Shown: in pieces, positions 25,536 to 34,160 of the stretch | Layout: every line of letters starts with the position of its first letter | Position numbering within the stretch: position 1 is the stretch's first letter | Assembly: GCF_022558445.1 (NCBI RefSeq) | Contig: NZ_CP054699.1 | Span: 886,001-950,000, forward strand | Direction: 5' to 3' | Length of the DNA: 64,000 nt | Origin: Candidatus Contubernalis alkalaceticus | GTDB taxonomy: Bacteria > Bacillota > Dethiobacteria > SKNC01 | Program-made: the position numbers and the translations under genes | Notes under the pieces: model-generated | Database searches by the model: none | Told to the model about the DNA's origin: nothing | Seen by the model: only the letters and a program-made list of their open reading frames with translations

Positions 25536-25564
25536 GCTCCCGCAAAAAAGCGGGTGCTTTTTTT
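25536..25564 (+). terminator. Terminator after ykuS-like gene
   Basis: GCtCCCGC pairs with GCGGGtGC over an A5 loop, then T7. Confidence 0.8.
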
Positions 25565-25716
25565 CTTGCGGTGCCATGAGAACGTTTCCAGCGTCACCGG
25601 AGCAAGAGCGAAGGGCCGAAGTCTTGGACGATGGAACCGTATCCATGGCTTAGCGGTGTAGTTCAAAATAAGCAACCTTTCGCTGTAGTGATAATAAGGA
25701 ATATGTAAAATAATCA

Positions 25717-25745
25717 TTAACGTAAAATAATATTTATGTTAAAAT
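25717..25745 (+). promoter_or_regulatory. Probable promoter of the thiM transcript
   Basis: TTAACG (25717-25722), a 17-bp spacer and TAAAAT (25740-25745) lie about 35 bp before the riboswitch aptamer. Confidence 0.5.
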
Positions 25746-25778
25746 AGAAACAATAATCATACAATAAAGAAATATTTG

Positions 25779-25893
25779 CACTGGGGGAGCTTCTGTAAGA
25801 AGCTGAGAAAGCAGGTGTGACCTGCTGACCCTTTGAACCTGAGAATGCCGTCTGAGTCAGGGCTGTACTGGGTAATTCCAGCGAAGGGAAGGT
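25779..25893 (+). ncRNA. TPP riboswitch (THI element)
   Basis: The aptamer core is clear: GGGGGAGC near the 5' end, GCTGAGA at 25802-25808, CTGACCC then TTGAACCTGA in the centre, and GGTAATTCCAGCGAAGGGAAGG at the 3' end (pieces read separately). Optional stem GCAGGTGTGACCTGC lies between. The P3 arm is extended by about 30 nt. Thiamine pyrophosphate binding should reduce expression of the downstream thiM gene. Confidence 0.93.
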
Positions 25894-25909
25894 GATGTGG
25901 ATTAAGAAA

Positions 25910-25947
25910 AGCTGCATTCTCCTGATGGATGCGGTTTTATTTTTTGC
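25910..25947 (+). terminator. Riboswitch expression-platform terminator
   Basis: CTGCAT pairs with ATGCGG about 20 bases after the aptamer and is followed by a T-rich run (TTTTATTTTTT), fitting ligand-controlled transcription termination. A further small GTGCCTG/CAGCAC hairpin lies near 26002-26030 before the gene. Confidence 0.65.
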
Positions 25948-26058
25948 CATCTGAGGTATCATACATAATATTTAATTACAAGGAAGGTAATATATAGGGG
26001 GTGCCTGTCGGAAAAAGGCAGCACTTAACTAAGCCACCCAATTTAAGGAGGAACGAAA

Positions 26059-26865
26059 ATGTTGAATATGTATAAAACTATTGCTGATTTATTGGAACAA
26101 GTAAGAAACCAGGTTCCGCTGGTACACCACATTACCAACCAGGTGGTTATGAATGATTGTGCTAATATCTCTCTTCACATAGGAGGTTCTCCGGTGATGG
26201 CCCATGCTATTCAGGAGGTGGAGGAGATGGTTTCCATGGCAGATTGTTTGATCCTGAATGTGGGTACCCTGACCAAAGACCTGGTGGAATCTATGGTAAA
26301 AGCCGGGCGAAGGGCTAACCAAGAAGGTATTCCAGTGCTTTTTGACCCGGTAGGTGCAGGAGCAACAGTTATGAGGACTCAAGCCTCACAACGGCTTTTA
26401 AATGAACTGAAAATAGATATCATTAAAGGTAACCCGGGGGAGATATCTGTTTTGGCGGGCTTGAAGGCTCAAGTGCGGGGGGTAGATTCTGTTGATGTGG
26501 GTGGTGAGCCCCGGCAAGTTGTTAAAATGCTGGCTGACCAGACAGGAAGCTGTGTGGTAATGACCGGTGCAGTAGATTGGGTTTCTGATGGGAAAAGAAC
26601 CTTTTGCGTTAAAAACGGACACATACTGCTTTCTAAGCTCACCGGAACAGGTTGTATTTTGGGTTCAATAATTGGAGCTTTTGCCAGTGTAGTTAATGAT
26701 TCTCTATTGGCTTCTCTTTCGGGGCTGGTGTGTTTGGGTATCGCAGCGGAGGTGGCGGCGGAAAAAGAAAACTTACCTGCTTCATTTAAGAGGACGCTTT
26801 TTGATGAGGTTTACGCTATGGATCGGGAAAAGATTATTAAATATGCCACAGTTGAAGAAGTATAA
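26059..26865 (+). CDS. thiM: Hydroxyethylthiazole kinase
   Basis: A 268-residue ThiM of ribokinase fold. It phosphorylates 4-methyl-5-(2-hydroxyethyl)thiazole in thiamine salvage. Family motifs: PLVHHITNQVVMNDCAN (about 20-36), VLFDPVGAGAT, IIKGNPGEI and the catalytic TGTGCILGS, with the reactive Cys and anion-hole glycines. AAGGAGGAA before ATG. It is the only thi gene after the TPP riboswitch; thiD and thiE must be elsewhere. Confidence 0.95.
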   Translation: MLNMYKTIADLLEQVRNQVPLVHHITNQVVMNDCANISLHIGGSPVMAHAIQEVEEMVSMADCLILNVGTLTKDLVESMVKAGRRANQEGIPVLFDPVGAGATVMRTQASQRLLNELKIDIIKGNPGEISVLAGLKAQVRGVDSVDVGGEPRQVVKMLADQTGSCVVMTGAVDWVSDGKRTFCVKNGHILLSKLTGTGCILGSIIGAFASVVNDSLLASLSGLVCLGIAAEVAAEKENLPASFKRTLFDEVYAMDREKIIKYATVEEV

Positions 26866-26866
26866 A

Positions 26867-26897
26867 AGGCCGGGGTTTTAGTTAAAAGCCCCGGCCT
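26867..26897 (+). terminator. Terminator of thiM
   Basis: AGGCCGGGG with TTTTA pairs with TAAAA and CCCCGGCCT around a two-base loop, then CTTACTTT. Confidence 0.8.
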
Positions 26898-26961
26898 CTT
26901 ACTTTGTTAATTAAGTGTAATGCTTTCTATATTATATTGGTTTTTTTTGGAGTGTAACAAT

Positions 26962-28422
26962 TTAATCAAATTTCTCCTTATCATTTTGCTCTGATCTTTC
27001 TGCCCCTATGGAATTAGAGTTCCCTTGGTTATCTTCATTCTCAATAAATTCAATGTTTTCCAACCGGGTATTTTCTTCGGTTTCTGGTTCCGGCAGTTTT
27101 TTGTTAAGGTTTGTTGGGCTTACTGGAAATTCACCGTCGTTGTTAAGATTTTCGGTTCCAAAACGGGTAGACAGTGCAGCGCCCACCGCCAGGATGAATA
27201 CACCAATTCCAACCAGGCCCCCCAGTACAGGGATGAACCCAATGATACCCAGAAGCAGCACACCCAGGGCTAATTCTCCTAAGGGATTGGCTCCAACGGT
27301 GGAGGAGGATTTCAGAACCCGGCCGCCTAACCAAAGTGCGACACCGGTGTAGCCCATGAGCCAGGCTATGGCTAACAGTAGGAACTCTACCAGGATTAAG
27401 GGTATACCAATAATGGTTATGGCCAGCAGTATGACTAAAGGTATGGCCAAAATAACCGTCAGCACTCCCCAGAGGATTGCAGGGCCGGTCTTTTGGTTCA
27501 CCGCCTGCACAATGTTTTTAGTGTTCCTGGGGAACAGGGTGTGTACCAGGGCGGCCAGGGCAAAAATGACCACCATACCCAAAATTCGAGATGCTGCCCG
27601 TCCGGTCCATCCGGTAAAGGGGGTATAGAAGGGAAAGAATCGGTGGTGTCCGGGACGGAGGTTAAAATTAAAATTCCGGAAAAATTCACCGTCGGTAAAG
27701 GGAAGTATATTAATGAAGTCGTCTATGCCTCTGAAGTTATAACCTCCGGAGAACATATTATCTACTTCTCTTCGGCTCAATTCTTCATTTACTATGATGG
27801 AACCCACTTGAGCCCCGGCATCGGTTTGAACTAAGCCTTGTTCAACTAAAACACGGCCGCCTACTACTGCATTTGGTCCCAGTTCTACAATACCCTGGGG
27901 CATAGTAACGTCGCCGTCTACCTGCCCAGTAATACGGATTATTTTTCCTTGACTGTTTACATTTCCCAGAACATGGCCTATTATTTGCAAATCTCCCAAC
28001 TCCAGGTCTACGTCACCGGCTATAGTTCCCCTGATTTTTATGGAGCCCAGGCCTGCTTTTAGATTTCCTCCCACGTCTCCATCCACCGAAACGGAACCCA
28101 TTTTGGCATCGACGTTTCCGGAAACTCTGCCAGGGATAACTACCTCACCCATATTAGCCGTTACACTACCGTTAATGTCCCCGAATACAGAAACCTTTCC
28201 CATATTGTTGATTACATCCCCGTTGACTATGCCGTCAATTTCTATTTCTCCCATGTTTACAGTGACATCTCCATTGACGGTAGTATTTCTAGGGATTTCC
28301 AGGCTTCCAGTGGTCTTGTTTATGTCCTCATTAATCACCGTTCCTTGCCCGGCGGCAGTTCCAGTTAGAAGCAGTACCGCCAGCAGCACTAAACATACCC
28401 ACTTACCGTAACTTTTCCTCAT
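26962..28422 (-). CDS. Exported bactofilin-like beta-solenoid protein with C-terminal membrane domain
   Basis: A 486-residue protein. Residues 1-25 are a signal peptide ending near TAAGQG. Residues 30-210 form a repeat of about 18-20 residues with the pattern NGDV..NMGEI.I.G.V.GDV, a polymer-forming, bactofilin-like beta-helix. After a Phe/Gly-rich linker come about four membrane segments (about 280-300, 318-345, 348-370, 388-418) and an acidic, Asn-rich tail. Bactofilins are normally cytosolic; here the solenoid would face outside. It is third in an operon with an ECF sigma and anti-sigma, so it may be part of the sensing or response to envelope stress. Confidence 0.8.
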   Translation of the reverse strand: MRKSYGKWVCLVLLAVLLLTGTAAGQGTVINEDINKTTGSLEIPRNTTVNGDVTVNMGEIEIDGIVNGDVINNMGKVSVFGDINGSVTANMGEVVIPGRVSGNVDAKMGSVSVDGDVGGNLKAGLGSIKIRGTIAGDVDLELGDLQIIGHVLGNVNSQGKIIRITGQVDGDVTMPQGIVELGPNAVVGGRVLVEQGLVQTDAGAQVGSIIVNEELSRREVDNMFSGGYNFRGIDDFINILPFTDGEFFRNFNFNLRPGHHRFFPFYTPFTGWTGRAASRILGMVVIFALAALVHTLFPRNTKNIVQAVNQKTGPAILWGVLTVILAIPLVILLAITIIGIPLILVEFLLLAIAWLMGYTGVALWLGGRVLKSSSTVGANPLGELALGVLLLGIIGFIPVLGGLVGIGVFILAVGAALSTRFGTENLNNDGEFPVSPTNLNKKLPEPETEENTRLENIEFIENEDNQGNSNSIGAERSEQNDKEKFD

Positions 28423-28427
28423 TTAAA

Positions 28428-28889
28428 TCACTCCTCTATTGTTTGTAATTTAATTAATAAAAATATTTCCATCACGGCCATAACAGCGGCCAGCATCAAC
28501 CACCAGGTGGGATTAATTCTTTGTACTGCTTTTATTACTTCCAGCAAAATATCGATAAGAAGTCCGCAGTAGGCGGTAACGCCCACCGTAATCCACCAGG
28601 AAAATATCCCCGTATCCAACATAATCACTGATATGGTGAGTAGAATGAAGAGGGCGCCGGCCAAGAGTCCTGCGGGAAATGGTTTAGTCTTTGCAATCAT
28701 ACGTTGAGGAAAATCTTTTGGCATAGTGATATCGGTGGATAGTGCCATGGCCAGATCTATGGATTCTTGGATCTCTAGATACATCTTTTGGCACTGAGAA
28801 CAGTGTTCCAGGTGTTGAAAATATTCTATTCCACTCTCCTCACCGTCTAATATTGACTGCCAGGTAATTTGGTCGGGACATTTCTTCAT
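28428..28889 (-). CDS. Anti-sigma factor with zinc-finger motif
   Basis: A 153-residue membrane protein. The N-terminal cytosolic part has H-x3-C-x2-C (His26, Cys30, Cys33), the ZAS anti-sigma signature. Three hydrophobic segments follow (about 72-90, 95-115, 128-148). It would hold the sigma factor at the membrane. Its ATG directly follows the sigma gene's TAA. Confidence 0.8.
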   Translation of the reverse strand: MKKCPDQITWQSILDGEESGIEYFQHLEHCSQCQKMYLEIQESIDLAMALSTDITMPKDFPQRMIAKTKPFPAGLLAGALFILLTISVIMLDTGIFSWWITVGVTAYCGLLIDILLEVIKAVQRINPTWWLMLAAVMAVMEIFLLIKLQTIEE

Positions 28890-29405
28890 TTAACCCGTCT
28901 CCTTTCTAGATTCATATGATTTTTTCAGCATTATTCTACCCCGGTAGAGCCGGTTTTTTACAAGGCTCAGTTCCCAGCCCAGCACCTCACAGATTTCCCC
29001 GTAACTCAATTCACTAACATGTTTTAATAGAAGGGGCAGCCGGTACATTTCCGGCAGAAGACGTAAGGCCTGCAACAGTTCCTGTTCCCCTTCTTTTTCC
29101 AGATACTGCAGTTCCGGCCCTGGTTCTTTGGAGGATTCCCTGATTTCCGCCACCGGCGTTTCCCTCCGGCTGCGGAACTGGCTGCGGCATAGATTTACGG
29201 TGATGGTAAAGAGCCAGGGACCTGCTGGTTTATCTCGACGGTAACTTTCCAGATGAGTGAAAGCTCTCAGGAAGGTTTCCTGGGCGATGTCCTCTGCTTG
29301 AAAGTAGTCCCCGGTATATCTCAGTGCCAGGCGAAAGATCCTGTCACCATATTCTTGTATCATCTGCTGCAGCAAACTATGGGAATCCTGAGCCATATTT
29401 TTCAC
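28890..29405 (-). CDS. ECF RNA polymerase sigma factor (SigW/RpoE type)
   Basis: A 171-residue group IV sigma factor with region 2 (YGDRIFRLALRYTGD, AEDIAQETFLRAF) and region 4 (LPEMYRLPLLLKHV, SYGEICEVLGW, VKNRLYRGRIMLKK). First gene of the three-gene operon; it is normally inactive while bound to the following anti-sigma. The frame starts at GTG 29405; ATG 29396 with GAGGGTG at 6 bp is an equally good start. Confidence 0.92.
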   Translation of the reverse strand: MKNMAQDSHSLLQQMIQEYGDRIFRLALRYTGDYFQAEDIAQETFLRAFTHLESYRRDKPAGPWLFTITVNLCRSQFRSRRETPVAEIRESSKEPGPELQYLEKEGEQELLQALRLLPEMYRLPLLLKHVSELSYGEICEVLGWELSLVKNRLYRGRIMLKKSYESRKETG

Positions 29406-29625
29406 CCTCTACCTTCTCATATAGTAATACCCGTAAGGTTATAAAAAGTCTGATAAAATTAGAAAAATCTTTCACTGCAAGCCTTAGTTTAACACAGGAG
29501 TTGAAAAAATGGGCAATATTAGTTAATAATTTGTTAATAACTTTATAAGTGGTATGTAAGGATTGGATTTTATAATAGATCGTAGAAAGTTAAGGAGCAA
29601 TATTAAATATAGGAGGCGATACAGT

Positions 29626-30552
29626 ATGAAGAATGACGTAGTTTTAAGAATTGAAAATCTTCACAAATCGTACGGAGAGAAAAAAATTATTGATGGGGTG
29701 GAATTATCTGTTAGGAAAGGGGATATTTACGGTTTCCTGGGGCCAAACGGTTCCGGCAAAACAACCACCATACGGATGATTCTGGGTTTAATCAGCCTGG
29801 ACCAGGGCAGCATTACTTTAAACGGGTATGACATTAATAAGGATTTTAAAAAGGCCATTCGCAAGGTGGGCGCAGTGGTGGAAACACCTAAGTTTTTCCA
29901 AAACTATAGTGGTTATAAGAACTTAAAATTGATGGCCGGGCTTTATTCCGACTTACCTCCGGGAAAAGTGGATGAAGTGTTGGAAATGGTAGGTCTGAAA
30001 AACCGGAGCAGGGATAAGGTGAGCAGGTATTCCCTGGGGATGAAGCAGAGGCTTGGAATTGCCATGGCACTGTTGAATCAACCGGAGGTGGTAATCTTAG
30101 ATGAGCCAACCAATGGGCTGGATCCCCAGGGGATGAAAGAAATTCGAGAGATGATTGTCCAGCTTTCCCTGGAACAGGACATCACCTTTTTCATATCTTC
30201 TCACCTGCTGCATGAGGTGGAACAGATATGCAACAAGGTGGGGATTTTAAAAGAGGGGAGAAAACTGGCTGAAGGGACAGTGCAGGAACTATTGAAGAAA
30301 GATTATGAAGCGGTGGAAGTGCTGACCTCCTCCAGAGAGAAAGCGGTTAAAGTGCTGGAAAATACGGGTTTTGCCAGAGATTTCAGCAGCACAGAGCGAG
30401 GAATTCGAATGAAAGTAGACAAGGGATATTCTGAAGAATTAATTCGAAGGTTGGTGCATGGAGGCGTTCCAGTTCAGTATGTTATACCGGAAAACCAAAG
30501 CCTGGAGAAGTATTTCATTAAATTGACTCAAGGAGGGGAACAAATTGCTTAG
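29626..30552 (+). CDS. ABC transporter ATP-binding protein
   Basis: A 308-residue ATPase of the NatA/BcrA drug and lantibiotic export group. Walker A GPNGSGKTT (39-47), signature YSLGMKQRL, Walker B VVILDEPTNGLDP, then the usual His loop and a C-terminal extension of about 80 residues. I start at ATG 29626 with AGGAGGCG; an open frame continues 63 bp upstream without a good ribosome-binding site. It overlaps the permease gene by 8 bp. Confidence 0.92.
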   Translation: MKNDVVLRIENLHKSYGEKKIIDGVELSVRKGDIYGFLGPNGSGKTTTIRMILGLISLDQGSITLNGYDINKDFKKAIRKVGAVVETPKFFQNYSGYKNLKLMAGLYSDLPPGKVDEVLEMVGLKNRSRDKVSRYSLGMKQRLGIAMALLNQPEVVILDEPTNGLDPQGMKEIREMIVQLSLEQDITFFISSHLLHEVEQICNKVGILKEGRKLAEGTVQELLKKDYEAVEVLTSSREKAVKVLENTGFARDFSSTERGIRMKVDKGYSEELIRRLVHGGVPVQYVIPENQSLEKYFIKLTQGGEQIA

Positions 30553-31327
30553 AACAATCAAATTCGAATTATACAAATTGTTTACAAGCAGGAAAGTGTT
30601 AGTGACATTTCTGGTGCTCATGGGAATCAGCGTTATGCTGGCGGTGGGAGTCAATGTCATGAATGGCATGGAGGAGGCCCACAAGCTGCACATGGATGGT
30701 CAAATTTTCCCGGTTTTTTTATTAACTAACCTCACAGACACTATCCTTCCCATTATGCTGGTAGTGCTCCTGGTTGGGTTGATCGCCGATGAGTACAGAG
30801 ACGGGACATTGAAACTGCCCCTTTTAAGGCCCATCAGCCGGGATGAACTGCTGGTAGGGAAAATGGCAGCAGCAGTGGTGATGGTGGTAGTCCTGATGGC
30901 CGTTACCCTGGTGGGGGGATATGCCGCAGGGACACTGATCTTCGGTTGGGAGCAGGAGGTTATTATTGGGGAGCAGATGTTTGTGGTGGAAAGTGTAACC
31001 CAAGTCTTGGGATTTTATTTTCTGACCATGATCCCTTTCATTGCTTATGCTTTTATCATCCTGTTTTTTTCCATGATGTTTGCCAACAGCGGGGTGGCTA
31101 TAGGAGCCGCTATAGGAATCCATTTTATGCTTTTGTTCACCGGTGGTTTTTTTGAGAAACTGCAGCCGTTCATATTAAATACTTATTACTATATGGGCGG
31201 ACTGGCCTTAACGGCTGTGCTGGACACTCAAGAATTGGTAGGGAATTTAGTAGTAATCGGGGTCTACATCCTGGTGTTTACAGTGATAAACTATTTAACC
31301 TTTAAGAAAAAAGATATATTGTATTAA
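30545..31327 (+). CDS. ABC-2 type permease
   Basis: A 260-residue membrane protein with six hydrophobic segments: one near the N-terminus (about 18-38), a pair around 58-80 and 100-125, and three more up to about 250. The DEYRDGTLKLPLLRPISRDELLVGK motif of BcrB/NatB-type permeases is present (about 82-106). It forms an exporter with the preceding ATPase. TTG start overlaps the ATPase gene. Confidence 0.88.
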   Translation: MLRTIKFELYKLFTSRKVLVTFLVLMGISVMLAVGVNVMNGMEEAHKLHMDGQIFPVFLLTNLTDTILPIMLVVLLVGLIADEYRDGTLKLPLLRPISRDELLVGKMAAAVVMVVVLMAVTLVGGYAAGTLIFGWEQEVIIGEQMFVVESVTQVLGFYFLTMIPFIAYAFIILFFSMMFANSGVAIGAAIGIHFMLLFTGGFFEKLQPFILNTYYYMGGLALTAVLDTQELVGNLVVIGVYILVFTVINYLTFKKKDILY

Positions 31328-31460
31328 ATTGTCAGGTTGCAAAAAATTAGTATATCTGGCAGGGATTTATATTCGTTAATATAATAAACTAGAGTATTCA
31401 ATAGATAGCTAAAGGAAAGGCTGTCTACTGAAAAATAAATGAGTGAAAGGATGAAAGAAG

Positions 31461-31592
31461 ATGGAATTTGTTGGACTACTGGCACCCATAGCTTTTGTTT
31501 TTGCAATGGCGGCATTAGCGCAGGCAGGAGCACTGAAAAAAGAAGTAGACGTGCTGAAGGAGAAAGTGAACAGGTTGATGGAAGAAAACTAA
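31461..31592 (+). CDS. Small membrane protein, 43 residues
   Basis: A short open frame with a coding look: MEFVGLLAPIAFVFAMAALA forms one membrane helix, followed by a charged heptad segment LKKEVDVLKEKVNRL that should form a coiled coil. AAAGAAG precedes the ATG. It comes 133 bp after the ABC permease and may be an accessory of that exporter. Similar helix-plus-coil proteins occur beside ABC-2 genes in Firmicutes, but I do not recognise a named family. Confidence 0.65.
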   Translation: MEFVGLLAPIAFVFAMAALAQAGALKKEVDVLKEKVNRLMEEN

Positions 31593-31875
31593 AGGAGTAA
31601 ACTAAAGCAATCATATTATGAAAAACTTATAAGCTTTGAGATTTCAAATGATTAAATTGAACTACTCCTGTGTTAAAATATAAGTGTAATTACTATTAGG
31701 TCAGCACTGGTGAGGCATGGGACGGTTAAATTGCGGCCTTTCGTTTATCAAAGAAAACAAGGTAAGCCAATAGACACCGTTCCTTTGTCTTTTATGGCTT
31801 TCACAAATAATCATTTTATTCTTTCATTGAGCAGTTACGATCACAAGTTAAAAAAAGTAAAGCAGGTGAATAGGT

Positions 31876-32574
31876 TTGACACAGGAAAAAATATTAGTAG
31901 TGGATGATGAAAAGGAAATTGCACAGCTGATTCGAGACTATCTTCGGGCAGAAGGTTTTGAAGTATTTTTGGCTTTTGATGGCGAAGAGGCGGTGAACTG
32001 TTTCAGGGAGCAAAATCCCCATCTGGTGGTGTTAGATATTATGCTCCCTAAAATGGATGGTACGGAAGTGTGCCGTATTATACGGGAGGAGTCCAACATT
32101 CCCATCCTGATGGTCAGCGCTAAAAAGAGTGATGTGGATAAGATTCTGGCCTTGGGTTTGGGAGCGGACGACTATATGACCAAACCCTTCAGCCCTGGTG
32201 AGATGGTAGCTCGAGTAAAGGCTCAACTGCGTCGATTTACCACTTTGTCAGCCAATTCTAAGCAAATAGAAAAGCTTTTTTTTGGTGACCTGGAAATCGA
32301 TTTAAAGGGTTATGGGGTGACTTTAGCTGGGAAGAGTATTTTCTTGTCGGCCAAAGAATTTGAGCTGCTGGGCTACTTGGCTCAGAACCCCAACCAGGTG
32401 TTGACCCGGGAGCAAATTTTTGATAAGGTGTGGAGCTTTAATGATTACGGGGATATCAATACCGTTACGGTTCATATCCGGAGAATCCGGGAAAAAATGG
32501 AGCCGGATCCGTCAAATCCTGTTTTCATTAAAACGGTGTGGGGAGTAGGCTATAAATTTACTGGAGGGAAATGA
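31876..32574 (+). CDS. OmpR/PhoB-family response regulator
   Basis: A 232-residue two-component regulator. Receiver domain with acidic pocket Asp10-Asp11, phosphoacceptor Asp54 (VVLDIMLPKMDG) and the MVSAKK switch; winged-helix DNA-binding domain from about 135 with ARLAG-type motifs TREQIFDKVW and TVHIRRIREKME. TTG start with AGGTG. Four bases overlap the kinase gene. The promoter may be TTGAAC/TATAAG at 31657-31684. The adjacent ABC exporter is the likeliest target. Confidence 0.93.
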   Translation: MTQEKILVVDDEKEIAQLIRDYLRAEGFEVFLAFDGEEAVNCFREQNPHLVVLDIMLPKMDGTEVCRIIREESNIPILMVSAKKSDVDKILALGLGADDYMTKPFSPGEMVARVKAQLRRFTTLSANSKQIEKLFFGDLEIDLKGYGVTLAGKSIFLSAKEFELLGYLAQNPNQVLTREQIFDKVWSFNDYGDINTVTVHIRRIREKMEPDPSNPVFIKTVWGVGYKFTGGK

Positions 32575-34022
32575 TGAAATTGGGGATACGTTCAAAATTA
32601 ATAACGTCATTTATTTTGGTGTTTTTAATTCCTCTGGTGATTACCGGCACCCTAATTTTTATTTTTTTAAACATTATGGTGGTGAGAAACCCGGAAATGC
32701 AGAAAATTGCCTTGATGGAGGACAACCAGACCCTGGTGATGAACGCAGTTAGGGAAAACTTTCGTGATATAGGTAATTATGATCGTTTCGGCGGGGCTGT
32801 TGGTCCTCTGCTGGAGGATTATGAGCGGCTGCAGGTGCTGGACCATGAAGGTAAAATCTTGTTTGATTCTCAAAGCCTGGAAAATTCTCTCAGTCATAAG
32901 CAGTTAAATCTGGCCAGGTTGGTTGGCCTTGAGGAGGACTCCACCCGGGAAGCCAACATAGAGAGGTCCAGCTATCCTATAGTGGTAGAAGGCCAGGTGC
33001 TGGCTACCGCGGTGATGAGCTTTGACTTGAATGAAGTGTTATCTCAGAAGGTAGTAACCAGAATATTGTCCTCTATTGTATTTGGACTGCTGGTTGGTCT
33101 GGCACTTCTGGTGCTTTTGATTTATTACTTTTCAAGAATTATTTCTGGAGGCATATTAGAGCCATTAAAGGAGTTGGGGGATGCTACCGATAGTATTTCC
33201 CGGGGAAATCTGGATTTTGAAATTAACTACTGCAAAGAAGATGAGCTGGGCCGTCTCTGTCAGGCCTTTGATATCATGAGAAAGGACCTTAAAAAATCCT
33301 TGGAAAAGCAGGAAGCTTATGACCGTTCCCGAAAAGAACTGGTGGCAGTTATTTCCCACGACCTTCGGACCCCCATCGCCTCCATTAAAGGCTATGTAGA
33401 GGGACTGCAGGACGGCATTGTTAAAGACCCGGAAATGTTTCAGCGCTACCTGACGGTAATCCGGGATAAAACCAGTAAATTGGATCATTTAATTGATGAC
33501 CTTTTCCAGTATTCTCAGTTGGAGTTGGGTAAACTGACCATGGAAATGAAAGAGCTGGACAGTAGGTTAATGCTGGAAAATATACTGGAAGTGTCGGAGT
33601 TTGATTTTGCTGGACACCCGGTGGACCTGATGGTGAATAGGCCCCTGCCCCGAGTGAAATTATTGGCCGATGAACACAGAATATCTCAGGTATTAGATAA
33701 TATACTGCAAAACGCCCGAAGATATGTGGTTGGAGAGGGTGGAAGGGTAGAAGTGGATGCAGTGATAAAGGATAATTTTATAAAAATTACCATCAGGGAC
33801 AATGGACCCGGAATCCCCCAGGATGATTTGTCTAATCTATTTGACCAGTTCTACCGGCGGGAGAAATCCCGATCTATGGATTATGGAGGAATCGGCCTGG
33901 GATTGGCCATCTGTAAGCACATTGTGGAGGAACATGGAGGGGAGATTTGGGTGGAAAGCAGGTTGGGAGAGGGAGCAGCTTTCATATTCACCCTACCTTT
34001 TGTGATGGATATTAAACAATGA
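32571..34022 (+). CDS. Sensor histidine kinase
   Basis: A 483-residue kinase. Membrane helices at about 12-37 and 165-188 enclose an extracellular sensor domain of about 125 residues; HAMP follows (about 190-242). The phospho-acceptor is His263 in ISHDLRTPIA. HATPase_c motifs: NILQNARRY (N box), DNGPGIP (G1) and GIGLGLAICKHIVEEHGG (G2). Partner of the preceding regulator. Confidence 0.93.
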   Translation: MMKLGIRSKLITSFILVFLIPLVITGTLIFIFLNIMVVRNPEMQKIALMEDNQTLVMNAVRENFRDIGNYDRFGGAVGPLLEDYERLQVLDHEGKILFDSQSLENSLSHKQLNLARLVGLEEDSTREANIERSSYPIVVEGQVLATAVMSFDLNEVLSQKVVTRILSSIVFGLLVGLALLVLLIYYFSRIISGGILEPLKELGDATDSISRGNLDFEINYCKEDELGRLCQAFDIMRKDLKKSLEKQEAYDRSRKELVAVISHDLRTPIASIKGYVEGLQDGIVKDPEMFQRYLTVIRDKTSKLDHLIDDLFQYSQLELGKLTMEMKELDSRLMLENILEVSEFDFAGHPVDLMVNRPLPRVKLLADEHRISQVLDNILQNARRYVVGEGGRVEVDAVIKDNFIKITIRDNGPGIPQDDLSNLFDQFYRREKSRSMDYGGIGLGLAICKHIVEEHGGEIWVESRLGEGAAFIFTLPFVMDIKQ

Positions 34023-34160
34023 TTTTTTTTGAAATGCTAAAATGATAATAATGCTTATTTACGCTTAAATATTATACTGCTTTTTCGATAAAATTTTTGA
34101 AAAAGTTTGAAAAAGTCCTTAAGGGAATTTTTATTTTAAAGACTATGAGGTGTTGTGAAA

